Assembly (NCBI RefSeq): GCF_943913405.1
Contig: NZ_CALTYA010000002.1
Span: 62,001-126,000 of the forward strand
Direction: 5' to 3'
DNA from: an uncultured Flavobacterium sp.
GTDB taxonomy: Bacteria; Bacteroidota; Bacteroidia; Flavobacteriales; Flavobacteriaceae
DNA: 64,000 bases
Shown: in pieces, positions 49,302 to 58,363 of the stretch
Layout: every line of letters begins with the position of its first letter
How positions within the stretch are numbered: the first letter of the stretch is position 1
Position numbers and translations under genes: made by a program
The notes under the pieces: model-generated
What the model saw: only the letters and a program-made list of their open reading frames with translations
Databases searched by the model: none
Told to the model about the DNA's origin: nothing

Positions 49302-52300
49302 TTACAGCTTTCTTCGATTGTCATTCGAATCAGTATCAATTAATTTGTTATAAGGATCGATTCCCGCTTCGACAGGTTTTTCGTCTACAATAATTACGAA
49401 TTTGTTATCGATTTTAGTAATCTTGTGCTTTTTCAGATACAATTCTTTCTCTTTAGTTTTTCCGTTTACGGTTTTTTCTCCGAAGATTCCAACCTCTACA
49501 TAATCATTCAAAGGATAAGAATCAATGGCATATTTGTCGTCTTTACCTTTAAAAGTAAGCGTTTTGCCGAATTTATCCTTAAACTCGCGCTTGCCTTTTA
49601 CTCCAGATCTGTATTTGCTAACGCTTGCATCAATCGTTACTTCATATTTTCCGCTAGGCAATTTCTTAGACGTAAAATTCTTGATTCTGTTGTCATAAAG
49701 CGTGATATTTCTGAACATATCATCAATTACATATTTCAAAGAATCTGGCGTCGCTTTGTCTAAATAAGACACAAATTCGATTGAATTGGTATATGGCGCT
49801 TCCTGATAAGCTACCTTTTTGATGTATTCTTTCAAGGCATTGTTCATGTTTTTCTCTCCGATATAATCGCTTAAAGCATAAAGAACCAGTGAACCTTTGT
49901 TATAATGAATATATTGCTGATTTTCGTTAAACATCAACGGCTGTTCTTTTTTGTTTTCCGTCGTTCTTCCCGTCAAATAGCCATCTAAAGCATCTTTAAG
50001 GAATTTACGCATCTGTGATTTTCCGTATTGTTTTTCCAAAACTTTCAAAGAACTGTATTCTGAAAGGCTTTCAGACATCAAAGTTGCGCCTTGAACATTT
50101 GCGCCAATCACTTGGTGTGCCCACCACTGATGCGCCATTTCATGCGAAGTCACCGAAAACGGGTAATCAACAGCGTCATCATTTTTATCATCAACATCAG
50201 CAATAAAACCAATAGCTTCAGAAAATGGAATCGTGTTGGCAAAAGACTGCGCAAACGTCCCTTCCGTTCTTGGGAATTCAATGATTCTGGCTTGTCTGTG
50301 CTGATAAGGTCTGAAGTTTTCTGTATAATAATCAAGCGATTTTTTTACGCCGCTGATCATTCTGCCTACATTATATTCGTGCCCTTTTTGGTAATAAACT
50401 TCGATATTGACATCTTTCCACTTGTCTTTTTTCACTTGATATCTTGCCGAATTGTAAGCATAGAAATTAAGCATTTTCTGATCCATTTTATAGTGGAAAT
50501 AATTTCTTCCGTCTGCTTTCCATTCTTTGCTCAAGTAACCTGGAGCGATTGCAATTTGATCGCCAGAAGTACTGACAGTCGTTTCAAAATTTACCCAATC
50601 AGAATCGCTTGAAATGTAAGTATTCTTTCTTGCAATAGAATCTGTAGCTTTCGCCATTCTGTCTTTTGGTTTCAAGCCATATCTTTTTCTGGTATCGTTA
50701 TCAAACAATTCACCGTCAGCAGAATATCCTATAGAAGGAAATAATTGAAAATTATTAACGAAAGTTCCGTTGGCCAAAACCGGAGAATTATCTCTTACTA
50801 AAGTATTCGGCTTATTGTGAACTTCAAAACTCAATTTAATCGAATCTCCAGGAATTAAAGGCATTTTCAGTCTATAAATATTGAAATTGAAAAGCGTGTC
50901 TTTTGATACCAAAATTGCTTCTTTGTTGAAAGTGAAAGCATTTTCATAACCGTTATAGTTTACGAATAAGGAATCGATACTTTCTTTCGACTTATTTTTC
51001 AAGTAGTAAAAACCGTTTACTTTAAAATCTCTAGTTTCTGGATATAAATCTAAATTGACATTGATATCCGTGATTCTAGGCTGTGCATAATGCTCGAATT
51101 TCTTGTATTTCTTTTCCCAATCAACACTTTGCTTTTCGTTTTCTTTTTGGGAATAATTCGGATTGGCGATGTTGTTTTCGTAGTAGATTTTAAATCCGAT
51201 AGCAAAAAATCCAACGAATGCAAGCAATAACGGCAAAGCCAATTGCGGTTTTAAGCGTCTTCTTGCGATAGCAAATTTTTCTTTGGCTGACATCGGAATT
51301 CCTCTCTTCCAAAATAATAAAGCAATACAGAAAAATACGACTCCTAATAATGCCCAATAGGTTTTATACAAATAATAAAGTTTCAAGCCATTTCCGTAGC
51401 CGTTCATGTCAGAATATTGATATCCTAAGTCAGAATTGTATATGAAAATTGATTGTTCCACACCAACCAGCGGAAGAAATTGCAATGCGATTGACAAAAG
51501 CAAAAGCATGAAAAATCCGAGAAGATAATTTTTAAAAAGCGTTTGGATTAAAATGGCGAAGAAAGCCCAAATCACAAAGTTGATCAGCTTAATTCCATAC
51601 AATTCAAAAAGATAATGTCCGATCTCAAAATTATAATAACCGCTGAAAGACTGAATCAGCACGCCAGAAATCACTATCAAAAGCAACAAAACCACCTGCA
51701 TTTTAATCAATGCGAAGAATTTTGACAGCAAAAGCGTCCAGTTTGGAATTGGCGTCACGTCGATCAAGTTGCCCATTCTTGCCGTGTCTCCTCGATGGAT
51801 CAGCATTCCTGCGAATAAAAACGTAAGAACATTAATGAACAAGCTGAAAAAAGTACCCGGAATCAAAAGCATTTTCCAAGTCACAGGAAACGTTTCTGTG
51901 CCATACAATTGTCCAGAAACTGTGGCCATTAACAGCAAAACCAGCAGTCCGACAATAGAAATTACTATAAACGCCCAGTTTTTGACGATAAATCGAAAAT
52001 CGAAACGAGAAAGGCTCCAAGATGTCTTTAAATTTTGCCAAAACGAATAGTCAAATTTCACAATCGGAAGCTCAATTCTTGTGATTCCTCCAAAGTTATT
52101 TTTGGTCACGCGATCATTCTTTTTGCTTCTTCCGATCGTAAGTGCCGTTTGGCTAAAAGAGAAAAAGTAATATAATAATCCTAAAATCAGCGTCGAAATT
52201 CCGAGCCAGATTAATCTGTTGTAAATAATTACGCCCTCAAACGGAAGCAGGTTTTCATTCTGTTCAGAAACTGTCCAATAACGCGTGTAATAAATTGCGG

Positions 52301-52955
52301 CTTCGCTTCCAAAAGGTTCCCAAAGCGCTACAACATAACGATTGTCAGTATCTCTCGTAAAATTTTCAAGCAAGACTTGTCCTAACAACAAAACGATTAC
52401 GGCGATAAATCCGACTGAGATATTTCTGGTAATAGTTACTACGGCAAAAATCAAGACTCCAAAAAAGAAAAGATTCGGAATTATGTAAATCAAGTAAATC
52501 TGCAAGTAGGCAATTCCATTAAAAGGCAAAAGCAGATCGTGATTTACCCACGGAATCAGTTTTGCAGTCTCGATTCCCAAAACAATCGAAAGCGTGATCA
52601 GAATTACTACAAAAAGTGAACTCAAAAATTTTCCTCCGATGTAATCCAGCTTTGAAAAAGGATAAGAAAATAAGATCGTGTGCATGTTAAAACGGAAATC
52701 TCTGTAGACAGAAGTTCCAACAATGATGGGCAATAAGAAATAAATCAGAACATTCATTCCGTTTATAAAATTATTCAGCGCCATTGGTGAATTTGCATAC
52801 GCATTTGTATTTCTAACCGCAGTTATGCTATCAAAAACACCAAAACTCACTGCCGCAAAAAGCAGTGACATTCCGAAGAAAAGTATCAGAAAAATATAAA
52901 ACGTCCAGTTCTTGAACCATCGTTTTAATTCGAAATTAAATATCGTTGAAAACAT
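49302..52955 (-). CDS. ABC-2 permease fused to M1 family aminopeptidase
   Basis: A 1217-residue fusion. Residues 1 to about 600 contain some twelve membrane helices in two ABC-2 permease halves (FNFELKRWFKNWTFYIFLIL at the start). The C-terminal half is a periplasmic M1 gluzincin, with HEMAHQWW at 938-945 and the zinc-ligand Glu about 20 residues later in SESLSEY. The usual GAMEN motif is not obvious. The ATPase gene lies one base upstream, so the two form a complete transporter. Such fusions recur in Bacteroidota; the substrate is unknown, and peptides are a reasonable guess. Confidence 0.9.
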   Translation of the reverse strand: MFSTIFNFELKRWFKNWTFYIFLILFFGMSLLFAAVSFGVFDSITAVRNTNAYANSPMALNNFINGMNVLIYFLLPIIVGTSVYRDFRFNMHTILFSYPFSKLDYIGGKFLSSLFVVILITLSIVLGIETAKLIPWVNHDLLLPFNGIAYLQIYLIYIIPNLFFFGVLIFAVVTITRNISVGFIAVIVLLLGQVLLENFTRDTDNRYVVALWEPFGSEAAIYYTRYWTVSEQNENLLPFEGVIIYNRLIWLGISTLILGLLYYFFSFSQTALTIGRSKKNDRVTKNNFGGITRIELPIVKFDYSFWQNLKTSWSLSRFDFRFIVKNWAFIVISIVGLLVLLLMATVSGQLYGTETFPVTWKMLLIPGTFFSLFINVLTFLFAGMLIHRGDTARMGNLIDVTPIPNWTLLLSKFFALIKMQVVLLLLIVISGVLIQSFSGYYNFEIGHYLFELYGIKLINFVIWAFFAILIQTLFKNYLLGFFMLLLLSIALQFLPLVGVEQSIFIYNSDLGYQYSDMNGYGNGLKLYYLYKTYWALLGVVFFCIALLFWKRGIPMSAKEKFAIARRRLKPQLALPLLLAFVGFFAIGFKIYYENNIANPNYSQKENEKQSVDWEKKYKKFEHYAQPRITDINVNLDLYPETRDFKVNGFYYLKNKSKESIDSLFVNYNGYENAFTFNKEAILVSKDTLFNFNIYRLKMPLIPGDSIKLSFEVHNKPNTLVRDNSPVLANGTFVNNFQLFPSIGYSADGELFDNDTRKRYGLKPKDRMAKATDSIARKNTYISSDSDWVNFETTVSTSGDQIAIAPGYLSKEWKADGRNYFHYKMDQKMLNFYAYNSARYQVKKDKWKDVNIEVYYQKGHEYNVGRMISGVKKSLDYYTENFRPYQHRQARIIEFPRTEGTFAQSFANTIPFSEAIGFIADVDDKNDDAVDYPFSVTSHEMAHQWWAHQVIGANVQGATLMSESLSEYSSLKVLEKQYGKSQMRKFLKDALDGYLTGRTTENKKEQPLMFNENQQYIHYNKGSLVLYALSDYIGEKNMNNALKEYIKKVAYQEAPYTNSIEFVSYLDKATPDSLKYVIDDMFRNITLYDNRIKNFTSKKLPSGKYEVTIDASVSKYRSGVKGKREFKDKFGKTLTFKGKDDKYAIDSYPLNDYVEVGIFGEKTVNGKTKEKELYLKKHKITKIDNKFVIIVDEKPVEAGIDPYNKLIDTDSNDNRRKL

Positions 52956-52956
52956 A

Positions 52957-53832
52957 TTATTGATCAGATTTAAGTGCTACAAAATATACATCTTCCAACT
53001 GTGGCGTGGCATTTATGAAAGTCTCATCAGGTTTTTCAATGCTGTGCACTTTTATATTTAAAGTATTGTCTTGGTTATATTTCGAAGAAATTACGTTGAA
53101 CCCTTTTTCATAAGTTTCTAATTCTTCGCGAGTAATGATCTTTGTCCAAATCTGGCCTTTCAATCTTTCTTCCGCCTGTTCTGGAGTTCCTTGAGCAAGA
53201 ATTTTTCCTCCGTTCAAAATAGCCATTTCATGACACAATTCTTTCACGTCATCCACAATGTGCGTGGAAAAAATAACGGTGTGATTTGTACCAATTTCTC
53301 TCAAAACATTTAAGAAACGGTGGCGTTCCGCTGGATCCAAACCTGCGGTTGGTTCGTCGACGATGATTAATTTTGGATTGTTCAAAAGCAATTGCGCGAT
53401 TCCGAAACGCTGTTTCATTCCGCCTGAATAACCGCTTACATATTTATTTCTTTGGTCATATAAATTGGTTACTTCCAAAACTTTTTTCACGATAGCTTTT
53501 CTTTCTGAACTTGAAGAAATTCCTTTTAATCTTGCAAAATAATCCAATAGATTTTCGGCAGACATATTTGGATAAACCCCAAATTCTTGTGGCAAATAAC
53601 CTAAAACTTTACGAAGCGAAATATTATCTTCTAAAACATTGATTCCGTCAAATTCAACAGTTCCAGAATCTGGTTTCTGCAAAGTGGCGATAGTTCTCAT
53701 TAAAGATGATTTTCCAGCTCCGTTTGGGCCTAAAAGTCCAAACATTCCTGAACCAATTTCCAAGTTTAAGTTATCAAGCGCTTTTACGCCGTTCTTGTAA
53801 GTTTTACTTAAGTTATTTATTTTAAGCTTCAT
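52957..53832 (-). CDS. ABC transporter ATP-binding protein
   Basis: A 291-residue ATPase with Walker A GPNGAGKSSLMRT, Q-loop YLPQEFGVYP, ABC signature YSGGMKQRFGIAQ and Walker B LIIVDEPTAGLDP. It is one base upstream of the M1-permease fusion and encodes its energising subunit. A C-terminal extension of about 70 residues follows the nucleotide-binding domain, as in ABC-2 drug/peptide exporters. Confidence 0.94.
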   Translation of the reverse strand: MKLKINNLSKTYKNGVKALDNLNLEIGSGMFGLLGPNGAGKSSLMRTIATLQKPDSGTVEFDGINVLEDNISLRKVLGYLPQEFGVYPNMSAENLLDYFARLKGISSSSERKAIVKKVLEVTNLYDQRNKYVSGYSGGMKQRFGIAQLLLNNPKLIIVDEPTAGLDPAERHRFLNVLREIGTNHTVIFSTHIVDDVKELCHEMAILNGGKILAQGTPEQAEERLKGQIWTKIITREELETYEKGFNVISSKYNQDNTLNIKVHSIEKPDETFINATPQLEDVYFVALKSDQ

Positions 53833-53946
53833 AATTATGAATGTTTTGGTTGATTATATCTAAGTAGACGGAAGATACAGAAAAATGTTACAGTTTTTTT
53901 AACATATTTTACAAACGAAGTTTTAAAGCAAAATTTTACGCCTAAA

Positions 53947-54018
53947 TTTTAAACGCAAAGGAAGGAAGGTTTCGCAAAGGCTTGAAAGATTTTTACTTTA
54001 ATCTTCTTTGCGTTAAAA
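53947..54018. repeat. AACGCAAAG inverted repeat
   Basis: TTTTAAACGCAAAGGAAG and CTTCTTTGCGTTAAAA are complementary apart from two single-base bulges, in the divergent gap between the ABC operon and thiL. It resembles the GCGCAAAGT arms at 41988. Confidence 0.6.
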
Positions 54019-54056
54019 CATCTTTGATTTTCTAAAATGCCTTGTTTTAAACTTTG

Positions 54057-54064
54057 TACCTTTG
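54057..54064 (+). promoter_or_regulatory. -7 box of thiL
   Basis: TACCTTTG, about 20 bases before ATG 54085, which rules against the ATG at 54037. Confidence 0.65.
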
Positions 54065-54084
54065 CAACTTACAAACAAAAGAAA

Positions 54085-55131
54085 ATGATAGAAGATAAAA
54101 CGCCGCAACGCACCAGTTTGTCAAATTTGGGCGAATTCGGATTGATAAAACACCTTACCAAAAACTTCGAAATCAATAATCCTTCAACCTTGAAAGGAAT
54201 TGGAGATGACGGCGCAGTTTTAGATTTTAAAGATAAAAAAGCTGTTATTTCAACAGATTTGTTGATTGAAGGCGTTCATTTTGATTTGGCTTACATGCCT
54301 TTGCGCCATTTGGGTTATAAAGCTGTGGTCGTGAATGTTTCCGATATTTTTGCAATGAATGCGAAGCCGACTCAAATCACGGTTTCTGTTGCCGTTTCAA
54401 ACCGTTTTCCTTTGGAAGCTTTGGAAGAACTTTTTGACGGAATTACGCTCGCTGCAAAAGAATACAACGTCGATGTAATTGGCGGTGACACAACATCTTC
54501 TCAAAAAGGATTGATCATCAGCATCACGGCAATTGGCGAAGCCGACGAAAGTGAATTGGTTTATAGAAACGGAGCAAAATCAAATGATTTGCTTGTCGTG
54601 ACCGGCGATATCGGTGCCGCTTACATGGGATTGCAGGTTTTGGAAAGAGAGAAACAAGTCTTTCAGGTAAACCCGAATAACCAGCCAGATTTAGATGCTT
54701 ACACTTACATTATCGAAAGACAATTAAAACCAGAAGCTCGAAAAGACGTGCGAACTTTGCTTTTTGCTTTGGATATAAAACCGACTTCGATGATTGATAT
54801 TTCTGACGGATTATCTTCAGAAATAATTCATTTGTGCACGCAATCTGGCGTTGGCTGTAATTTATACGAAGACAAATTACCGCTTGATCCGCAGTTGATT
54901 TCAGTTTGTGAGGAATTTAATATCGACAGCACGACGGTTGCTATTAATGGAGGCGAAGATTATGAATTGCTGTTTACCATTCCGATGGAAGATTTTGACA
55001 AGATAAAAGGAAATCCGAATTTCACGATTATTGGCCACATGACTCAAGAAAGCGAAGGAATTCATTTGATTACAAGGGCAAATACGAAGATTCCGTTGAA
55101 AGCTCGAGGCTGGAATGCTTTGGAAGAATAA
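54085..55131 (+). CDS. thiL: thiamine-phosphate kinase
   Basis: A 348-residue PurM-fold kinase making thiamine diphosphate from the monophosphate. IGDDGAVLDFKDKKAVISTD, VNVSDIFAMNAKP, GGDTTSSQKGLIISITAIGE and MIDISDGLSSEIIHL are the metal/ATP motifs. The start MIEDKTPQRT follows the promoter box; an upstream in-frame ATG lies before the predicted transcription start. Monocistronic with its own terminator. Confidence 0.94.
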   Translation: MIEDKTPQRTSLSNLGEFGLIKHLTKNFEINNPSTLKGIGDDGAVLDFKDKKAVISTDLLIEGVHFDLAYMPLRHLGYKAVVVNVSDIFAMNAKPTQITVSVAVSNRFPLEALEELFDGITLAAKEYNVDVIGGDTTSSQKGLIISITAIGEADESELVYRNGAKSNDLLVVTGDIGAAYMGLQVLEREKQVFQVNPNNQPDLDAYTYIIERQLKPEARKDVRTLLFALDIKPTSMIDISDGLSSEIIHLCTQSGVGCNLYEDKLPLDPQLISVCEEFNIDSTTVAINGGEDYELLFTIPMEDFDKIKGNPNFTIIGHMTQESEGIHLITRANTKIPLKARGWNALEE

Positions 55132-55140
55132 ATTATATAA

Positions 55141-55171
55141 AAAAGGCTCTCCATTACGGAAAGCCTTTTTT
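55141..55171. terminator. bidirectional terminator
   Basis: AAAAGGCTCTCC and GGAAAGCCTTTT pair with one mismatch, between convergent thiL and the glycyl-tRNA synthetase gene. Confidence 0.85.
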
Positions 55172-55189
55172 ATTTGAATTTTATATCAA

Positions 55190-56731
55190 TTACATTTTCA
55201 TCAGCCAGTGTTTCATCGAAACTTCTCTGTTGATAATGTCTTTCAATTCTGAAATTTTCACGCGGTCTTGTTTCATAGAATCTCTGTGGCGGATTGTTAC
55301 CGTTTGATCTTCTAAAGTTTGGTGATCCACCGTGATGCAGAAAGGAGTTCCCAAAGCATCTTGTCTTCTGTAACGTCTTCCGACAGCGTCTTTTTCGTCA
55401 TAAGAAACGTTGAATTCCCATTTCAAATCTTCGATGATTTCTTTTGCTAAATCTGGCAAACCGTCTTTTTTAACCAATGGCAAAATTGCTGCTTTTGTTG
55501 GCGCTAAAACGCTTGGCAATTGCAAAACTGTTCTTGTCGATCCGTCTTCTAAAGTTTCTTCTTTCAAAGAAGTTGCAAAAACTGCCAAAAACATCCTGTC
55601 TAAACCAACCGAAGTTTCTACAACATAAGGCGTGTAGTTTTTGTTTTCCTCCGTATCAAAATACTGCAATTTTCTACCTGAAAATTCTTCGTGTGCTTTC
55701 AAGTCAAAGTCAGTTCTTGAGTGAATTCCTTCTAATTCTTTAAATCCGAATGGGAAATTGAATTCGATATCAGCTGCAGCATTTGCATAGTGCGCCAACT
55801 TTTCATGATCATGGAAACGGTAATTTTGTTCGCCCAAACCTAAAGACAAATGCCAGTTCAAACGCGTCGTTTTCCAATATTCATACCATTTCATTTCTTC
55901 GCCTGGCTTCACGAAAAATTGCATTTCCATTTGTTCAAATTCGCGCATTCTGAAGATAAACTGTCTTGCCACGATTTCGTTTCTGAAGGCTTTTCCGGTT
56001 TGTGCAATTCCGAAAGGAATTTTCATCCTTCCCGATTTTTGCACGTTCAAGAAATTCACGAAAATTCCCTGAGCCGTTTCTGGACGAAGGTATAAATCCA
56101 TTGCGTTTTCTGCAGAAGCTCCTAATTTTGTTCCAAACATCAAGTTGAATTGCTTCACATCTGTCCAGTTTCTTGAACCCGTTTCCGGATCGGCGATTTC
56201 TAGTTCTTCGATCAAAGCTTTTACATCAGCCAAATCTTCTTTTTCAAGAGAACGCGCCATTCTTTCTAGAATTTCACGCTGTTTGGCTTTGTATTCAACA
56301 ACTCTTGCGTTCGTCGTTACAAATTCTTGCTCGTTAAAAGCATCACCAAAACGGGCTTTTGCTTTTTCGATTTCTTTTTGTGCTTTCTGGTTTAATTTTT
56401 CGGCATAATCCTCAATTAAAACGTCTGCACGATATCTTTTCTTTGAATCTTTGTTGTCAATTAACGGGTCATTAAAAGCATCTACGTGGCCGGAAGCTTT
56501 CCAAGTTGTCGGATGCATCAAGATTGCAGCATCGATGCCGACAATATTTTCGTTCATCTGAACCATTGATTTCCACCAATATTCGCGGATGTTTTTCTTT
56601 AATTCTGCTCCGTTTTGCGCATAGTCATATACTGCGCTCAAACCATCGTAAATTTCGCTAGACGGAAAAATAAATCCGTACTCTTTTGCATGCGAAACTA
56701 CATTTTTGAATAAATCTTCTTGTTTTGCCAT
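55190..56731 (-). CDS. glyQS: glycyl-tRNA synthetase (alpha2 type)
   Basis: A 513-residue class II synthetase of the single-chain type. Motif 1/2 parts include NLMFGTKLGASAENAMDLYL, RPETAQGIFVNF, QTGKAFRNEI and FRMREFEQMEMQFFV. Motif 3 lies in VETSVGLDRMFLAVF. The C-terminal anticodon domain starts at APTKAAILPLVKK. A minus-strand TATTTTTG box lies seven bases before the start codon, giving a very short leader. Confidence 0.96.
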   Translation of the reverse strand: MAKQEDLFKNVVSHAKEYGFIFPSSEIYDGLSAVYDYAQNGAELKKNIREYWWKSMVQMNENIVGIDAAILMHPTTWKASGHVDAFNDPLIDNKDSKKRYRADVLIEDYAEKLNQKAQKEIEKAKARFGDAFNEQEFVTTNARVVEYKAKQREILERMARSLEKEDLADVKALIEELEIADPETGSRNWTDVKQFNLMFGTKLGASAENAMDLYLRPETAQGIFVNFLNVQKSGRMKIPFGIAQTGKAFRNEIVARQFIFRMREFEQMEMQFFVKPGEEMKWYEYWKTTRLNWHLSLGLGEQNYRFHDHEKLAHYANAAADIEFNFPFGFKELEGIHSRTDFDLKAHEEFSGRKLQYFDTEENKNYTPYVVETSVGLDRMFLAVFATSLKEETLEDGSTRTVLQLPSVLAPTKAAILPLVKKDGLPDLAKEIIEDLKWEFNVSYDEKDAVGRRYRRQDALGTPFCITVDHQTLEDQTVTIRHRDSMKQDRVKISELKDIINREVSMKHWLMKM

Positions 56732-56918
56732 AGTGATGCAAAAATATAAAAAGAGATTGTATTTTCTAATAAAATTTCAGAGAGGTTTGACTGGTAATTC
56801 TTTAAAGTCGTGAGAAAAGAAAATCAGCAAGGAGAATTTTAGTTTTTTAATTAAAAATAGAAAATATTGATTCTATAAAAAGATGATTGCAGTTTATTGT
56901 TATATTCGTCAATAAATT

Positions 56919-57521
56919 ATGCAAATGGATTTTAGAACAATTAATAAAGTTATTATTCTCGTAATGTTTTACGCAACGTCTATTTCTTGCCAAAAGAATT
57001 CAGAAGCAGTAAAAACTAAAGAAAATTCAGTGGTTGAAATTGCAAAACCAGAAGAAAATCAATCAAAAAATGATTTTTCATTTTTAGACAAACTTCCAGA
57101 AGCACCGCTGCCTAAAACAGATTCTACAAACTTTGACAACTTTGATAAAAAAGAATTTTTAACGAAAAAAGAATTGTCACTTCTGAATTTTGACAAAGTA
57201 ATTTTAGACAATATTGCTGTAGAAAATGTAGTAGCAAATTATAAATTGAAAATTTCTGACCAATTTAAAACTTATGTTTTTGTTTATAATAAAGGTGAAA
57301 TGGAGCAATTCTCAATTCTTGCAAATTATGACAACGACTTTAATTTTATTGATTCTGCAGTCATTGCTTATGATGAAATTGCTGAAAGTTTTTTTAGAAC
57401 AATTAGTAAAATTTCAAAAGAAAAAATTGTCACAACTGAATTTGATTATACACAGGAAGCTGAAACTTCAAAAACTAGAACTTACACCATAGAAAAGAAT
57501 GGTAAATTGAATAGAAACTGA
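56919..57521 (+). CDS. putative lipoprotein of unknown function
   Basis: A 200-residue protein with an N-terminal hydrophobic stretch (KVIILVMFYATSISC) ending in a lipobox-like cysteine, then a low-complexity Lys/Glu/Asn segment and a soluble domain with FKTYVFVYNKGEMEQFSILA. The lysine codon bias and AT content are high. No family recognised. A start at the second Met (residue 3) is equally possible. It lies 51 bases before comF on the same strand. Confidence 0.65.
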   Translation: MQMDFRTINKVIILVMFYATSISCQKNSEAVKTKENSVVEIAKPEENQSKNDFSFLDKLPEAPLPKTDSTNFDNFDKKEFLTKKELSLLNFDKVILDNIAVENVVANYKLKISDQFKTYVFVYNKGEMEQFSILANYDNDFNFIDSAVIAYDEIAESFFRTISKISKEKIVTTEFDYTQEAETSKTRTYTIEKNGKLNRN

Positions 57522-57572
57522 TTTTTTAAAAAGTTATTTCTTATTTTAGTCAAAATTTAAAAGCCAAAAAAT

Positions 57573-58265
57573 ATGTTTAAAAGCCTAATAAATCTTCTTT
57601 TCCCAAGAGTATGCCTTGGATGCGATGCTTTTTTAACCTCTAATGAAGACGTGCTTTGCACAAAATGCCGCCATGAATTGCCACTGACCAATTATCATCT
57701 GGAGGCTGAAAATGAACTTATTAAAAAGTTTTATGGTCGCATCGATTTGCAGTTTGGCGCCTCAATGGTTTATTATCACAAAAGAGGAATCGTCCACGGA
57801 TTGATCCACAATTTGAAATATTACAAACATCAAGAAATCGGAACATTCTTGGGAAATTGGTATGCCGAAGATTTGAAAACGCTGCCAATTGCTACAACTT
57901 TCGACGCAATAATTCCAGTCCCTTTACACAAGAAACGGCTCAGGGAACGCGGTTATAATCAAGTAGAAACTTTCGGGAAGGCGCTTTCTGAAAACCTGAA
58001 AATTGCTTATGACGACACGATTTTAGTCCGAAATATTTATTCCAAAACGCAAACTCAAAAGAATTTCTTAGGAAGAACCGACGTAAAGCAAGACATTTTT
58101 GGAGTGAATTTTACAGAAGAAAACCACGGAAAACATTTTCTTTTGATTGATGACGTGATTACGACCGGTTCTACTTTGGAAGCTTGCGCGCGCGCTTTGC
58201 AAAAAATTCCAGCATCAAAATTGAGCATTATTTCGATTGCCGACACGCACAATATGGGTTTTTAA
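57573..58265 (+). CDS. ComF family phosphoribosyltransferase-like protein
   Basis: A 230-residue ComF/GntX relative. An N-terminal zinc-ribbon has CLGC (14-17) and CTKC (29-32). The PRTase fold has IPVPLHKKRLRERGYNQVE and the PRPP loop LLIDDVITTGSTLEACARAL. The family assists DNA uptake or is otherwise of unclear enzymology. Followed by an Ig-like lipoprotein gene. Confidence 0.9.
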   Translation: MFKSLINLLFPRVCLGCDAFLTSNEDVLCTKCRHELPLTNYHLEAENELIKKFYGRIDLQFGASMVYYHKRGIVHGLIHNLKYYKHQEIGTFLGNWYAEDLKTLPIATTFDAIIPVPLHKKRLRERGYNQVETFGKALSENLKIAYDDTILVRNIYSKTQTQKNFLGRTDVKQDIFGVNFTEENHGKHFLLIDDVITTGSTLEACARALQKIPASKLSIISIADTHNMGF

Positions 58266-58363
58266 GGATTTCTTTAGGCAAATTCCCTGATAAAATATAT
58301 TTTCTTAAAAGATTTCATTTCCAGTGAATATAATTGTTATTTTGTGCTTAAATTATTTTTTAG

